In this document: in pieces, positions 18,624 to 28,764 of the stretch
Layout of the letters: each line of letters opens with the position of its first letter
How positions within the stretch are numbered: position 1 is the stretch's first letter
NCBI RefSeq assembly: GCF_001238295.1
Contig: NZ_LGXZ01000008.1
Coordinates: 144,230 to 208,229 of the forward strand
Length of the DNA: 64,000 bases
Source: Ruegeria sp. 6PALISEP08
GTDB taxonomy: Bacteria; Pseudomonadota; Alphaproteobacteria; Rhodobacterales; Rhodobacteraceae
Direction of reading: 5' to 3'
Position numbers and translations under genes: made by a program
Notes under the pieces: model-generated
The model's database searches: none
The model's input: only the letters and a program-made list of their open reading frames with translations
What the model was told of the DNA's origin: nothing

Positions 18624-18977
18624 ATGCATTACCTTTGGGCCGGACTGGGACTTTTTTGTGTTGCGCTGGCGATGGTTGGGGTTGTCCTTCCCCTTCTGCC
18701 AACTGTTCCATTCCTGCTTTTGGCAGCATTTTTCTTTGCCCGATCTTCTTCACGCTTGCACACTTGGCTGCTGACTCATCAACTGTTCGGATCGTTGATA
18801 CAAGACTGGCAGAGCTCTGGCGCTATTCGACCTGCGGCAAAAAAGGCGGCGACTGTTTCAGTCGCCGCCGTATTTGGTCTCTCAATTTGGATGTCCGCCC
18901 CGAATTTCGTTCTGGCCATTCAAGCCGTCGTCCTGGGCGGTGTAATGGCCTTTATCTGGACGCGACCTAACGGCTGA
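18624..18977 (+). CDS. DUF454 (YbaN-like) small inner-membrane protein
   Basis: A 117-residue membrane protein of the DUF454/YbaN family. The N-terminal hairpin carries G-V-V-L-P-L-L-P-T-V-P-F, the family hallmark, and two further hydrophobic segments lie near the C-terminus. Function is unknown. It begins three bases after hemW and ends 11 bases inside the convergent parB gene. Its coding sequence contains a strong stem-loop that looks like the parAB terminator on the other strand (see 18839-18869). Confidence 0.8.
   Translation: MHYLWAGLGLFCVALAMVGVVLPLLPTVPFLLLAAFFFARSSSRLHTWLLTHQLFGSLIQDWQSSGAIRPAAKKAATVSVAAVFGLSIWMSAPNFVLAIQAVVLGGVMAFIWTRPNG
18839..18869 (-). terminator. Intrinsic terminator of the parA-parB transcript, embedded in the DUF454 coding region
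   Basis: Read on the minus strand this is a perfect 11-base stem (GGCGGCGACTG paired with CAGTCGCCGCC) with a 3-base loop, followed by six T residues. It lies about 100 bases downstream of the parB stop and within codons of the opposing DUF454 gene. Stem strength and the T-run make it one of the clearest terminators in the window. Confidence 0.85.
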
Positions 18978-19863
18978 GCTTGGCACACAGATCGTCAAGC
19001 TGGTCCAGGTTCTCATACGTCAGGACAACCTGACCCGTTTCAGTTCCAGCCTTGTGATTGATCGAGACCTTCATCGCCAGAATTGCAGACAGATCTTTTT
19101 CCAACGCCCGTGTATCGGCATCCTTGTCCGCGTCCAGGTTTCTGGACCGCGGCGTAGGACGCCCAGCATCACCTTGTTGCTGCTTCTTAACCAAAGCTTC
19201 GGTTGCACGCACCGACAGACCCCCTTTGACGATCTGCTTCGCCAACTCCGAAGGGTTTTCGGCCGTAATCAGCGCCCGCGCATGTCCTGCCGATATTTTC
19301 CCTTCAATAACAAGAGCTTGAACATCCAACGGCAAAGACAAAAGACGCAGAAGGTTGGCGATATGGCTACGGCTTTTACCCAAGGCCTCGGCAAGTTTTT
19401 CCTGCGTGTGGCCAAAGCGATCCATTAGCTGCTTATAGCCAGCGGCTTCTTCCACGGCGTTCAGGTCCGCACGCTGGATGTTTTCTATGATTGCAACTTC
19501 CAGAACTTCGGTGTCGTCGAAATCCCGCACAATGACCGGAATTTCATGCAGCTGAGCCATTTGCGCCGCGCGCCAACGGCGTTCACCTGCAACGATCTCA
19601 TATTCATCGACTCCGGTTGAACGCACAATCAAAGGCTGGATAATGCCCTTTTCCTTAACCGAAGCGGCCAGCTCGTCCAGCTGTTCGGGCAGGAAAGTGC
19701 GGCGGGGCTGATTGGGGTTGGCCTTCAGCTTTTCAACAGGAACCTTCAGATCAGGCCGACGCGCTTCGGTCAGTACTCGCCCTTCCGTTTCGGGATTTAC
19801 ATCCGCCATAAGAGCGGACAGCCCGCGCCCCAACCCTCTGGATTTTGCTTTCTTGGCGCTCAT
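18967..19863 (-). CDS. parB: Chromosome partitioning protein ParB
   Basis: A 298-residue CTP-dependent DNA clamp that loads at parS. After a basic N-terminus (SRGLGRGLSALMADV) comes the ParB/Srx domain with GERRWRAAQ, the HTH around KLAEALGKSRSHIANLLRLL, and a C-terminal dimerisation domain. It follows parA by 20 bases. Two perfect parS sites lie 1.4 and 3.3 kb upstream in rsmG and mnmG. The protein works with ParA to separate replicated origins; the candidate oriC is about 6.5 kb away. Confidence 0.95.
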   Translation of the reverse strand: MSAKKAKSRGLGRGLSALMADVNPETEGRVLTEARRPDLKVPVEKLKANPNQPRRTFLPEQLDELAASVKEKGIIQPLIVRSTGVDEYEIVAGERRWRAAQMAQLHEIPVIVRDFDDTEVLEVAIIENIQRADLNAVEEAAGYKQLMDRFGHTQEKLAEALGKSRSHIANLLRLLSLPLDVQALVIEGKISAGHARALITAENPSELAKQIVKGGLSVRATEALVKKQQQGDAGRPTPRSRNLDADKDADTRALEKDLSAILAMKVSINHKAGTETGQVVLTYENLDQLDDLCAKLSR

Positions 19864-19883
19864 GCCGCCCTCCTCACTTCCGC

Positions 19884-20687
19884 CTAAGCAGCGGTCTTGT
19901 TGTTCTTGTGCATGATCTCGCGGGCCAGATGCCGATAAGCCATCGCACCAAGCGAACCCGAGTCGTATTGCAAGACAGGCAGCGCATACGACGGTGCCTC
20001 ACTGACCCGCACATTTCTGGGTATCTTTGTCTTAAAGACCATCTCACCCAGATTGTCACGCGCATCCTTTTCGACCTGACGGGACAAGTTGTTGCGGTTG
20101 TCATACATGGTCAACACAACACCTTCGATTCTCAGGTCAGGATTCGCGGTTTGTCGAACTTCCCGGATCGTCAGCATAAGCTGAGAGAGACCTTCCAGAG
20201 CAAAGAACTCACTTTGCAGCGGTACAAGGACCGAATGCGCCGCCACCATCGCGTTGACGGTCAACAGGTTCAACGACGGCGGGCAATCAATAAGGATAAA
20301 GTCCAGGTTGTAGACATCAACCGCAGTCTGTCGCAGCGCATCATGCAACAAATAGCTGCGTTTCTCGTTGGATATCAATTCAATGTCAGCCGAACTCAGA
20401 TCGACTGTAGCTGGAACAACCAGAAGATTTTCGATTTCCGTTTCCTGAACGACGGCCTCCAACGGAGCATCGTCAAGGATGAGATCATAAGTTGTCCAAT
20501 CCCGATCCTCTACACCCAAACCGGTGGACGCATTTCCCTGAGGGTCAAGATCAACCACCAAAACCCGGCAACCGGATTCCGCCAAACCCGCCGCCAAGTT
20601 GATTGCTGTGGTGGTCTTCCCTACCCCGCCCTTCTGATTGGCGACCGCTATAATCCGAGGTCCTGAAGGTCGGGACAGATCAACCAC
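19884..20687 (-). CDS. parA: Chromosome partitioning ATPase ParA
   Basis: A 267-residue deviant Walker ATPase with KGGVGKTT at residues 19-26 and the Walker A' and B regions VVDLDPQGNAS and FILIDCPPSL. It forms the nucleoid gradient that moves ParB-parS complexes. It overlaps the end of rsmG by 8 bases and precedes parB, the usual mnmG-rsmG-parA-parB order near alphaproteobacterial origins. Confidence 0.96.
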   Translation of the reverse strand: MVDLSRPSGPRIIAVANQKGGVGKTTTAINLAAGLAESGCRVLVVDLDPQGNASTGLGVEDRDWTTYDLILDDAPLEAVVQETEIENLLVVPATVDLSSADIELISNEKRSYLLHDALRQTAVDVYNLDFILIDCPPSLNLLTVNAMVAAHSVLVPLQSEFFALEGLSQLMLTIREVRQTANPDLRIEGVVLTMYDNRNNLSRQVEKDARDNLGEMVFKTKIPRNVRVSEAPSYALPVLQYDSGSLGAMAYRHLAREIMHKNNKTAA

Positions 20688-21300
20688 GTGATACTCCTTT
20701 GATTTTAAGGATAACGGCCTGAGGTTCAGTTAAACTTGTAATCGGCTCGACATCGAATTTCCATTCTTCTTGAGCCTCTGATAGTTCTTTTTTCCAGTTT
20801 GCGCCTTTGGGCAACAAAGCGGTACCATTCCTACTTAAATGCCTGTCGCAAAAGGACAATAATATCCGCAACTCTGCCAATGCACGGGCAGAAAGGACAT
20901 CCGCATCCAAAGGATCAACACTTTCGATTCGTTTTGAAACCACAGTGCACTTAATTCCACATTCCCGCGCAACACTACGTAAGAAAGCGGACTTCCTTTG
21001 ATCGCTTTCAACAAAGGAAAACTGGGAGTCCGGTGAATGTTCAGCCGCAATCAAAGCGCATACCATCCCCGGAAACCCGCCTCCGCTTCCGATATCCACC
21101 CAGTTTTCGAACTGATCAGCACAATTATAAACCTGCACAGAGTCGAGGATATGGCGATCCCAGATGTGCTCCAGACTATTGCGGGACACAAGATTGATCT
21201 TGGGATTCCAGCGTTTCACGAGATCAACGTAGGCTTCCAATCGCTCAAATGTTTCACGTGAAACATTCAAACGCTCAAATGTGGAATATTCTGCAGTCAT
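20680..21300 (-). CDS. rsmG: 16S rRNA (guanine-527-N7)-methyltransferase RsmG
   Basis: A 206-residue SAM-dependent methyltransferase that modifies G527 of 16S rRNA. The SAM loop is [13 protein letters not shown], and [12 protein letters not shown] is the family N-terminal motif. Codons for residues about 13-17 (VSRET) are a perfect parS site. The start overlaps the mnmG stop by four bases. Confidence 0.95.
   Translation of the reverse strand: MTAEYSTFERLNVSRETFERLEAYVDLVKRWNPKINLVSRNSLEHIWDRHILDSVQVYNCADQFENWVDIGSGGGFPGMVCALIAAEHSPDSQFSFVESDQRKSAFLRSVARECGIKCTVVSKRIESVDPLDADVLSARALAELRILLSFCDRHLSRNGTALLPKGANWKKELSEAQEEWKFDVEPITSLTEPQAVILKIKGVSRG
21250..21265. other. parS: parS centromere site (perfect 16-bp palindrome)
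   Basis: TGTTTCACGTGAAACA matches the bacterial parS consensus at all 16 positions. It lies in the 5' coding region of rsmG and encodes part of N-V-S-R-E-T-F. ParB encoded at 18967-19863 is the expected ligand. Confidence 0.95.
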
Positions 21301-23174
21301 GCCCGTCGCGCCCTGTCATCGCGGCGGAGCTTTGCGAGCACAAGCGTCAGCGCAGCGGGTGTAACCCCCTCGACCCGGCTTGCCTGGGCGATATTCGAAG
21401 GTTTCGCCTGCGAAAGCTTTTGCTTCATCTCCGATGACAAGCCTTCCAAGGAGAAATAATCGAAGTCGCGTGGAATAACATATGATTCATCCCGCTTCAT
21501 CGCTTCCACATCGCGTTTCTGGCGAGCAATGTAGTTTGCATAAAGCGCATCACGTTCGACCTGAAGCCTGATTTTTTCCTCTACATCTTTCAGATCCGGG
21601 ATCAAAGGCAGCAAGCTATCAAAAGATACGTCCGGAAAGGCCAGGATCGCCATCCCGTCGCGGCGATTCCCATCTTGGTTGACGTTTATCCCAGCGGAAA
21701 GCACTTCTTTTGGCGTGTAGGTTCGCTTAGTCAGCTTAGCCTTCACCTCATCAAGCTGGTCCATTTTGTCTTCAAAATGTGCCCGGCGGTGAGACCCAAC
21801 GCATCCGAGCTCTATCCCGACTGGCGTCAAGCGTTGGTCTGCGTTATCTGCGCGAAGGGAAAGACGAAACTCTGCCCGCGAGGTAAACATCCGGTAGGGT
21901 TCAGCCACGCCGCGTGTTGTCAGGTCATCTATCATAACTCCGATATAGCTGTCGGATCTGGTAAAATGTACAGGATCACGGCCGTGCACTTCCAGTGCGG
22001 CATTGAGGCCGGCAACCATACCTTGCGCGGCCGCTTCCTCATACCCTGTGGTTCCATTGATCTGACCCGCCAAATACAGCCCCGGAACATCGGGAAGCGA
22101 CAGAGTTCCAGTTAAAACACGAGGATCGACGTAGTCATACTCAATAGCATAACCCGGCTGTAAGATCTCTGCGCTTTCAAGGCCTTTTATGGATCGGACA
22201 TACTGCAACTGCACGTCTTGAGGAAGTGACGTCGAAATACCATTGGGGTAGATTGTGTGATCGTTCACCCCTTCGGGTTCCAGGAAAATCTGATGCGATT
22301 CTTTGTCTGCAAATCGTACGATCTTATCCTCAATAGAGGGACAGTATCGAGGACCTATGCCGTCAATATGGCCGCCATACATCGCTGACTTCGAAAGATT
22401 GGCCTCGATGATCTCATGTGTTTTTGCGTTGGTATGTGTGATTCCACAGGAAATCTGCGGTGCGACCACGTCCGTAGATAGAAACGAGAACAGTGTTGGC
22501 TTTTCGTCCCCGTCTTGACGCTCTAGGTCGGACCAGTCGATTGTCCGCCCGTCCAGGCGAGGTGGCGTACCTGTTTTCAAACGTCCCAACGGTAAATCAT
22601 AACTATCCAGACGTTCGGCAAGCTTGACAGAAGGGCGGTCTCCCATCCGTCCACCAGGGCGGGACACATCACCGATATGAATGACACCACGCAGAAATGT
22701 CCCGGATGTCAGTATAACTGCGCGACCAGCAATCTCTGATCCGTCCGAAAGTAGCACGCCGGAAACGCGCGATCCATCCATGAGAAAGTCGACAACCTCA
22801 CCGACGATAACAGACAGGTTGATCTGATTCTGCGTTTCTCCCTGCATCGCTGCCCGATAAAGGGCGCGGTCTGCTTGTGTTCTAGGACCCTGCACTGCCG
22901 GTCCCTTTCGGCGGTTCAATAAACGAAATTGAATGCCCGCTTGGTCCGCGACAAGTCCCATAACGCCATCAAGCGCGTCAATCTCGCGAACCAGGTGGCC
23001 TTTCCCCAAGCCCCCAATCGCCGGGTTACAAGACATAACACCTATGTCTGACGCTGATAGGGTTACCAACGCGGTATTAGCACCCATCCGCGCAGAGGCA
23101 TGAGCGGCCTCGGTCCCGGCGTGTCCTGCGCCAATTACGATGACATCAAACTTCGAATGTTTCACGTGAAACAC
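21297..23174 (-). CDS. mnmG: tRNA uridine-5-carboxymethylaminomethyl modification enzyme MnmG (GidA)
   Basis: A 625-residue FAD enzyme that with MnmE makes the cmnm5U wobble modification. The dinucleotide site is [12 protein letters not shown] near residues 13-24. [33 protein letters not shown] and [12 protein letters not shown] are family motifs. The first six residues, MFHVKH, are encoded by a perfect parS site. The MnmE gene precedes it by 3 bases and rsmG overlaps its end. Confidence 0.96.
   Translation of the reverse strand: MFHVKHSKFDVIVIGAGHAGTEAAHASARMGANTALVTLSASDIGVMSCNPAIGGLGKGHLVREIDALDGVMGLVADQAGIQFRLLNRRKGPAVQGPRTQADRALYRAAMQGETQNQINLSVIVGEVVDFLMDGSRVSGVLLSDGSEIAGRAVILTSGTFLRGVIHIGDVSRPGGRMGDRPSVKLAERLDSYDLPLGRLKTGTPPRLDGRTIDWSDLERQDGDEKPTLFSFLSTDVVAPQISCGITHTNAKTHEIIEANLSKSAMYGGHIDGIGPRYCPSIEDKIVRFADKESHQIFLEPEGVNDHTIYPNGISTSLPQDVQLQYVRSIKGLESAEILQPGYAIEYDYVDPRVLTGTLSLPDVPGLYLAGQINGTTGYEEAAAQGMVAGLNAALEVHGRDPVHFTRSDSYIGVMIDDLTTRGVAEPYRMFTSRAEFRLSLRADNADQRLTPVGIELGCVGSHRRAHFEDKMDQLDEVKAKLTKRTYTPKEVLSAGINVNQDGNRRDGMAILAFPDVSFDSLLPLIPDLKDVEEKIRLQVERDALYANYIARQKRDVEAMKRDESYVIPRDFDYFSLEGLSSEMKQKLSQAKPSNIAQASRVEGVTPAALTLVLAKLRRDDRARRA
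23158..23173. other. parS: parS centromere site at the mnmG start codon (perfect 16-bp palindrome)
   Basis: TGTTTCACGTGAAACA occurs a second time, covering the start codon of mnmG. It lies 1.9 kb from the first site and about 3.2 kb from the candidate oriC. Both copies are exact. Confidence 0.95.
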
Positions 23175-23177
23175 TCC

Positions 23178-24464
23178 TTACTTTCCCAAACAGAAGCTAG
23201 AGAAGATTTCATCCAGCAGTGTTTCGACATCTATTCTGCCAACCAGAGATTCAAGAGCGCGTATGGCGGTTCTCAGTTCTTCTGCCACGATATCATACAG
23301 GTCTGGGCCTGATTCCAGAACCGATATCGCCGACTGGAGAGAATCCAACGCCCTATTGATCGCAACGCGATGGCGTTCCCGTGTTGCAATACCATGGGTA
23401 GTGGTTCTTTCACCCAATACATACGAAATCTGGTCTACAAGCGCATCGAGCCCCTGCCCTGTTTTTCCAGATACACCATGACTTTTTTCACCTCGAAGGT
23501 CAGCCTTTGGCAGAACATGAATATCGCCCTCTTGCTTCCCAACACCAAGTTCTTCCGGTGTATCTGACAGGAAAACACGTAGGTCGGCAGCCTCTGCTCT
23601 GCTACGCGCCAGCTCGATGCCCAGGTTTTCGACATGGTCTTCGGTTTCTCGCAACCCGGCCGTATCCAACAAAGTCACTGGTAATCCAGCAAGATCCATC
23701 CGAACTTCAATCACATCACGCGTGGTTCCAGCATATTCTGAGGTAATTGCGGCCTCTCGACCGGCTAAAGCATTCAAAAGAGTAGATTTACCTGCATTCG
23801 GAAGCCCCACGATTGCAACTTCAAACCCAGTGCGTATACGTTCGGCGATTTTCACACCATCTGCCTCGCGGCGAAGGTCAGACATGACGCCCTGGATCAG
23901 TTCACGGACTTCAGGCGTTACATCTGTTGGAACCTCTTCATCAGCAAAGTCGATAACAGCTTCCAACAAGGACGCAGCCCGTATCAAATCCTGACGCCAC
24001 CGTTCTGCCAAAGTGCCCAGCTCGCCAGCCAAAATGGTTTGTGCTTGCTTGCGCTGCGCCTCGGTTTCAGCGTCGATCAGGTCGGCCAAACCTTCGACCT
24101 GCGTCAGGTCCATTTTACCATTTTCAAGCGCCCGGCGCGTGAACTCACCCGGTTCCGCGATGCGCAGCCCATCAGTATCCGACAAGCATCGCAGCACAGC
24201 GTTGACGGACGCAGTACTGCCATGGATCTGAAGCTCTGCCACATCTTCGCCGGTGAAACTGGCCGGAGCTTGGAATGTGAGGACCAATCCGTCGTCCAGA
24301 CGTGCTCCGCCCTGATCTCGCAGGGTACGCAGAACCATTCCACGTTCAGGTAGCGTGCCGCCTGTCAATCGCGCCGCCGCAGAATGCGAGTCTTGGCCCG
24401 AGAGGCGTATGACCGCCACTCCAGCTTTGCCTTGCGCGCTGGCCAGGGCAAATATCGTATCCAT
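23178..24464 (-). CDS. mnmE: tRNA modification GTPase MnmE (TrmE)
   Basis: A 428-residue potassium-dependent GTPase, partner of MnmG. It has the N-terminal formyl-THF-binding domain (about 1-115), a helical domain, and an inserted G domain with [14 protein letters not shown] and DTAGLRET. It ends with the conserved C-x-G-K motif (CLGK) at the extreme C-terminus. It is followed 3 bases later by mnmG. Confidence 0.96.
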   Translation of the reverse strand: MDTIFALASAQGKAGVAVIRLSGQDSHSAAARLTGGTLPERGMVLRTLRDQGGARLDDGLVLTFQAPASFTGEDVAELQIHGSTASVNAVLRCLSDTDGLRIAEPGEFTRRALENGKMDLTQVEGLADLIDAETEAQRKQAQTILAGELGTLAERWRQDLIRAASLLEAVIDFADEEVPTDVTPEVRELIQGVMSDLRREADGVKIAERIRTGFEVAIVGLPNAGKSTLLNALAGREAAITSEYAGTTRDVIEVRMDLAGLPVTLLDTAGLRETEDHVENLGIELARSRAEAADLRVFLSDTPEELGVGKQEGDIHVLPKADLRGEKSHGVSGKTGQGLDALVDQISYVLGERTTTHGIATRERHRVAINRALDSLQSAISVLESGPDLYDIVAEELRTAIRALESLVGRIDVETLLDEIFSSFCLGK

Positions 24465-24495
24465 GAATAGCCCCCGCGTCAGAACCGGTTCGGCG

Positions 24496-25767
24496 TCAGG
24501 TGTTCATTGAATCGAAGAATTCCGAGTTTGTCTTGGTCTGCTTCAACTTCGACAGCAGGAACTCGATTGCGTCTGTCGTTCCCATCGGGTTGAGAATACG
24601 GCGCAGAACAAAAGTCTTGGCCAAATCACCCTTGTCGACCAGCAGGTCCTCTTTCCGGGTGCCGGATTTGAGGATGTCGATGGCCGGGAACACGCGCTTG
24701 TCTGCAATCTTGCGATCCAGAACGATTTCCGAGTTACCTGTGCCTTTGAATTCTTCAAAAATCACCTCGTCCATACGGCTGCCGGTGTCGATCAGCGCGG
24801 TGGCGATAATGGTCAGCGAACCGCCCTCTTCAATGTTCCGCGCGGCACCAAAGAACCGCTTGGGCCGTTGCAGGGCGTTGGCATCCACACCGCCGGTCAG
24901 AACTTTACCCGAGGATGGGACCACAGTGTTAAACGCCCTACCAAGTCTTGTTATCGAGTCGAGAAGAATAACAACATCTCGTTTATGTTCGACCAAACGC
25001 TTGGCTTTTTCGATAACCATTTCTGACACGGCCACGTGGCGCGTTGCCGGTTCGTCAAAGGTCGAGGATACAACCTCACCCTTCACCGAGCGCTGCATGT
25101 CGGTCACCTCTTCGGGGCGTTCATCGATCAGCAGGACGATCAGATAGCATTCAGGGTGGTTCTTTTCGATCGAGTTGGCGATGTTTTGCAGGATCACGGT
25201 CTTACCGGTCCGCGGTGGCGCCACGATCAAAGAACGCTGACCCTTACCTATGGGAGACACCAGATCGATGACACGCGCGGATTTGTCTTTGATGGTGGGA
25301 TCTTCGACCTCCATTTTCAGACGCTCATCGGGATAGAGCGGTGTCAGGTTGTCAAAGGCGATCTTGTGCTTGGCTTTTTCAGGATCTTCAAAGTTGATCT
25401 TTGTAACTTTGATCAGTGCAAAATAGCGCTCATTTTCGTCGGGAGCCTTAATATCGCCTTCAACCGTATCCCCGGTCCGCAACGAGTGCTGGCGGATCAT
25501 CTCGGGCGAGACATAGATGTCGTCCGGACCCGGCAGATAGTTCGCCTCGGGCGAGCGCAGGAAACCGAAACCGTCCTGAAGAACCTCCAGCACGCCATCG
25601 CCGCCAACGGTCCAGCCTTCATCCGCGCGTTCACGCAGGATCTGGAACATCATCTCGCCTTTTCGCATGGTCGAGGCGTTTTCGATCTCCAGCTCTTCGG
25701 CCATCGCCAAAAGGTCTTTGGGGCTTTTGGCTTTCAGATCGGCCAGATTCAGAGATTCTGTTGTCAT
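24496..25767 (-). CDS. rho: Transcription termination factor Rho
   Basis: A 423-residue hexameric RNA helicase. The N-terminal Rho domain ([20 protein letters not shown]) and the cold-shock-like RNA site ([20 protein letters not shown]) precede the ATPase with Walker [12 protein letters not shown] and the GGVDANAL loop. I chose MTTESLNL at 25767 because GAAGG lies 8 bases before it; the longer start would sit on that ribosome-binding site. It lies between hemJ and mnmE, a common order around alphaproteobacterial origins. Confidence 0.96.
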   Translation of the reverse strand: MTTESLNLADLKAKSPKDLLAMAEELEIENASTMRKGEMMFQILRERADEGWTVGGDGVLEVLQDGFGFLRSPEANYLPGPDDIYVSPEMIRQHSLRTGDTVEGDIKAPDENERYFALIKVTKINFEDPEKAKHKIAFDNLTPLYPDERLKMEVEDPTIKDKSARVIDLVSPIGKGQRSLIVAPPRTGKTVILQNIANSIEKNHPECYLIVLLIDERPEEVTDMQRSVKGEVVSSTFDEPATRHVAVSEMVIEKAKRLVEHKRDVVILLDSITRLGRAFNTVVPSSGKVLTGGVDANALQRPKRFFGAARNIEEGGSLTIIATALIDTGSRMDEVIFEEFKGTGNSEIVLDRKIADKRVFPAIDILKSGTRKEDLLVDKGDLAKTFVLRRILNPMGTTDAIEFLLSKLKQTKTNSEFFDSMNT

Positions 25768-25889
25768 GATACAAACCTTCACCGCTGAGTTTGCGGCACG
25801 AAGTGGAATTTCAGTACGGAAGATACGCCGCCCGGACGGGCGTGTTGGTTCTTACATAAGCGCGACAGCGTTCGGAGTCAAATAGGCCC

Positions 25890-26339
25890 TCAGAACTTCA
25901 GAACGACCGCCAGAACGATGACAACCATCAGAATGGTGGGAACCTCGTTCATCATGCGATACTGCCGCCCAGTGAGCTTGTTTTGCCCTTCCAGAAAATC
26001 TTTGCGCCGTGCCATCAGCCAGTGATGAAACCAGGTCATGCCGATTACTGCGGCACCCTTTACCCACGGCCACGCCCAATCCCATCCAACAATGCCCGGC
26101 GTGAACACCATGATCAGGCCACAGACCCAAGCCACGATCATCGCAGGGCGCATGATCACACGCAGCAGCTTTTCTTCCATTTCAAAGAAGATGTCCTGCG
26201 CACCTTCGACTGATTGCGCTTTCTCAACATGATAGACGAATAGTCTAGGCAGATAGAACAGACCTGCCATCCATGAGATCACAGCCATGATATGGAGTGA
26301 CTTCACCCACGGGTACAGCGTGAAAAGAAGATCTGTCAT
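25890..26339 (-). CDS. hemJ: Protoporphyrinogen IX oxidase HemJ
   Basis: A 149-residue membrane protein with four predicted helices. The family motif around residues 10-34 is KSLHIMAVISWMAGLFYLPR, with a conserved His. It makes protoporphyrin IX in the inner membrane of bacteria lacking HemY/HemG. It borders the candidate origin region and is oriented away from it. Confidence 0.92.
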   Translation of the reverse strand: MTDLLFTLYPWVKSLHIMAVISWMAGLFYLPRLFVYHVEKAQSVEGAQDIFFEMEEKLLRVIMRPAMIVAWVCGLIMVFTPGIVGWDWAWPWVKGAAVIGMTWFHHWLMARRKDFLEGQNKLTGRQYRMMNEVPTILMVVIVLAVVLKF

Positions 26340-26744
26340 TTCGGCTCCGGGCGTTGTTCGGGACTCTCCCTAATAAAAAAATAAGAAAAGAAAAAGGATG
26401 ATGGTTTTGTAGGGTAGGCAAATTCCGTGGATTACTTTTTTACACAAGTGTTTTCCCCATGTGGACAGAGCATTCGAAATTTAGGGTGATTCTGTTGAAA
26501 CTAAAAATTATACAATAAAAACAATATCTTATGACACTGATACTAAGATGGGATTTGGGGATAACTCTTTGGGTATCATGGGATAATCAGGTTATCCCGG
26601 TTTTCAAAGTTATCCTTGTCCCGGCTGGATGGGATTTGAGCGACTCGAGGATCTTTGTTGCGAATTTCCCGGGGTTGCGTGTCAACCGGAAAACCATACA
26701 AAGCACCCCAGAACTCTCATCGACTTGCACACGGGGTTTTCCAC
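26340..26744. other. oriC: Candidate chromosomal replication origin (oriC)
   Basis: This is the longest gene-free stretch in the window (405 bases). It has DnaA-box-like 9-mers: TTTTACACA at 26438 (fits TTWTNCACA), TTTTCCCCA at 26451, TTATCCCCA (minus) at 26556-26564, TTATCCCAT (minus) at 26578-26586, TTATCCCGG at 26592, TTATCCTTG at 26610, and TTTTCCACA at 26737-26745, which touches the maf start codon. Two AT-rich blocks, about 26370-26395 and 26499-26535, could be the unwinding element. Three GANTC sites (26362, 26488, 26642) fit CcrM control. The neighbours hemJ-rho-mnmEG-parAB on one side and maf-aroE-coaE-dnaQ on the other are typical of alphaproteobacterial origins. Confidence 0.85.
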
Positions 26745-27344
26745 ATGTCTGTCCCCATTCTTCTCGCCTCAGGATCTGCCATTCGGGCGCAGCTGCTCAA
26801 GAACGCAGGTGTTCCATTCACGGTTCAAACTGCACGCGTGGATGAAGAGATGGCCAAACGCGCCCTACTGGCCGAAAACGCATCACCACGGGATATTGCT
26901 GATACGCTTGCCGAAATGAAAGCCCGCAAGGTCAGTCACAAGAACCCTGGTGCTATGGTTATGGGTTGTGATCAGGTTCTGGATTTTGACGGTCAGCTGC
27001 TGTCGAAGCCCGAAACTCCCGAACAGGCAATCGCTCAGCTGAAAGCCATGCGTGGCAAGCGGCACATGCTTTTGTCGGCGGCGGTGATCTATCAGGATGA
27101 CGAACCGATCTGGCGGCATGTGGGACAGGTGCGATTGCGGATGCGGGCCAGTTCCGATGCCTATCTGAAGGACTATGTTTCTCGGAACTGGGACAGTATC
27201 CGTCATTCAGTCGGCGCATATAAGCTGGAAGAAGAAGGTGTCCGCCTGTTCGCCACCATTGACGGCGACTATTTTAACGTTTTGGGTATGCCCCTGTTGG
27301 AGCTTCTCAACTTTCTGGCTGTCAAAGGGGTGATCGATCAATGA
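26745..27344 (+). CDS. maf: Maf family nucleotide pyrophosphatase
   Basis: A 199-residue Maf protein with N-terminal ILLASGSAIRAQLLKNAG carrying the S-x-S-x-x-R nucleotide motif, and later MGCDQVLDFDG with the metal Asp. It hydrolyses modified or canonical nucleoside triphosphates. The start at 26745 gives the standard family N-terminus; the longer frame runs into the origin region. The start overlaps a DnaA box. It begins the maf-aroE-coaE-dnaQ operon, whose first three genes overlap by ATGA. Confidence 0.92.
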   Translation: MSVPILLASGSAIRAQLLKNAGVPFTVQTARVDEEMAKRALLAENASPRDIADTLAEMKARKVSHKNPGAMVMGCDQVLDFDGQLLSKPETPEQAIAQLKAMRGKRHMLLSAAVIYQDDEPIWRHVGQVRLRMRASSDAYLKDYVSRNWDSIRHSVGAYKLEEEGVRLFATIDGDYFNVLGMPLLELLNFLAVKGVIDQ

Positions 27345-28174
27345 CGGACTACCGGGTTCCTCTGGCCGGGGTGATCGGACATCCCATCGGACACTCCCGT
27401 TCCCCGAAACTGCATGGCCATTGGCTGAAGACCTACGGCCTTGCCGGACATTACATCCCGATGGATGTTGCATCCGCGGACCTAGAGACTGTGCTGCGCA
27501 CTCTACCCAAAGCAGGTTTTGTTGGGGCGAATGTTACCGTTCCCCATAAAGAAGCAGCTTTGAAGATTGCAGATCACGTATCCGACCGCGCGACTGTGAT
27601 TGGCGCTGCGAATACACTGGTGTTCCGTGAAGATGGCTCGATCCACGCGGATAACACCGATGGGTACGGTTTCATGGAAAACCTGCGCAGCGGAGCGCCG
27701 GACTGGAATGCCAAAGACGGACCAGCCGTTGTGTTCGGTGCCGGCGGGGCGGCACGTGCGGTTCTGCAAGCCTTGTCCGATGCAGGCGTGCCGGAAATCC
27801 TGTTGGCCAACCGAACGCGCGCCCGTGCGGATCATCTGAAAGAAGAGTTCGGTCAGCGCATCCGTGTTGTCGACTGGGTTCAGGCCGGGAATGTCATCGA
27901 AAACGCGGAACTGGTGGTGAACACAACCTCATTGGGTATGCAGGGCCAGCCCGAGTTGCGAGTTCCCCTGGATGGGTTGCAGCCCGGCACCGTGGTCACA
28001 GATTTGGTTTATGCCCCTTTGAAAACACATCTGTTGCAAACCGCAGAAGAGGCTGGCTGCACCACGGTCGATGGTTTGGGCATGTTGCTGCACCAGGCAG
28101 TTCCCGGCTTTGAACGCTGGTTCGGTGTCCGCCCCGAAGTGGACGCGGAAACGCGCAAGGCGGCTTTGGCATGA
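27341..28174 (+). CDS. aroE: Shikimate dehydrogenase (NADP)
   Basis: A 277-residue enzyme that reduces 3-dehydroshikimate to shikimate in aromatic amino acid synthesis. The substrate site is GHSRSPKLHG near residue 17, the catalytic Lys is in TVPHKEAAL, and NTDGYGF follows. The NADP loop is VFGAGGAARAVL. It overlaps maf and coaE by four bases each. Confidence 0.95.
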   Translation: MTDYRVPLAGVIGHPIGHSRSPKLHGHWLKTYGLAGHYIPMDVASADLETVLRTLPKAGFVGANVTVPHKEAALKIADHVSDRATVIGAANTLVFREDGSIHADNTDGYGFMENLRSGAPDWNAKDGPAVVFGAGGAARAVLQALSDAGVPEILLANRTRARADHLKEEFGQRIRVVDWVQAGNVIENAELVVNTTSLGMQGQPELRVPLDGLQPGTVVTDLVYAPLKTHLLQTAEEAGCTTVDGLGMLLHQAVPGFERWFGVRPEVDAETRKAALA

Positions 28175-28764
28175 GCTTTGCCCTTGGCCTTACCGGTTCC
28201 ATTGGCATGGGGAAAAGCACCACGGCGCAGATGTTTGTCGAAGAAGGTTGCGCCCTGTGGGATGCGGATGCAGCAGTGCATCGGTTGTATGCGCCCGGAG
28301 GCACAGCGGTTGAACCTATGCGTGCATCCTTCCCTGCCGCGATTGTTGACGGAGCTGTCAGCCGGGATGGGTTGAAACAGATTATTGCCGCTGATGCTGA
28401 TGTGTTGAAGGTTATTGAGGCCATTGTTCATCCCTTGGTCGCTGCCGACCGCGCGGAATTCCGCGAAAGCACATCAACCGATATTTCAGTGTTCGACATT
28501 CCGCTTTTGTTTGAAACCGGCGGAGATGCAGCGATGGACGCGATAGCATGTGTTTCGATCCCAGCAGATGAACAAAAGCGCCGCGTCCTGAAGCGTGGAA
28601 CAATGACCGAGGTGCAGTTCGAAGAGATCCGCTCCAAGCAGATGCCAAATGAAGAGAAATGCGCGCGATCGGATTTTGTGATCGTGACAGACACTCTGGA
28701 CCACGCCCGCGCGCAGGTGCAGGATGTGGTCAGGCAGATACGGGCGGGGATGGCCAATGCGTGA
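28171..28764 (+). CDS. coaE: Dephospho-CoA kinase
   Basis: A 197-residue P-loop kinase for the last step of coenzyme A synthesis. The Walker A is GSIGMGKSTT (residues 9-18), followed by the DADAAVHRLYAPGG lid and substrate region and the VFDIPLLFE segment. It lies between aroE and dnaQ, with both boundaries overlapping. Confidence 0.95.
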   Translation: MSFALGLTGSIGMGKSTTAQMFVEEGCALWDADAAVHRLYAPGGTAVEPMRASFPAAIVDGAVSRDGLKQIIAADADVLKVIEAIVHPLVAADRAEFRESTSTDISVFDIPLLFETGGDAAMDAIACVSIPADEQKRRVLKRGTMTEVQFEEIRSKQMPNEEKCARSDFVIVTDTLDHARAQVQDVVRQIRAGMANA

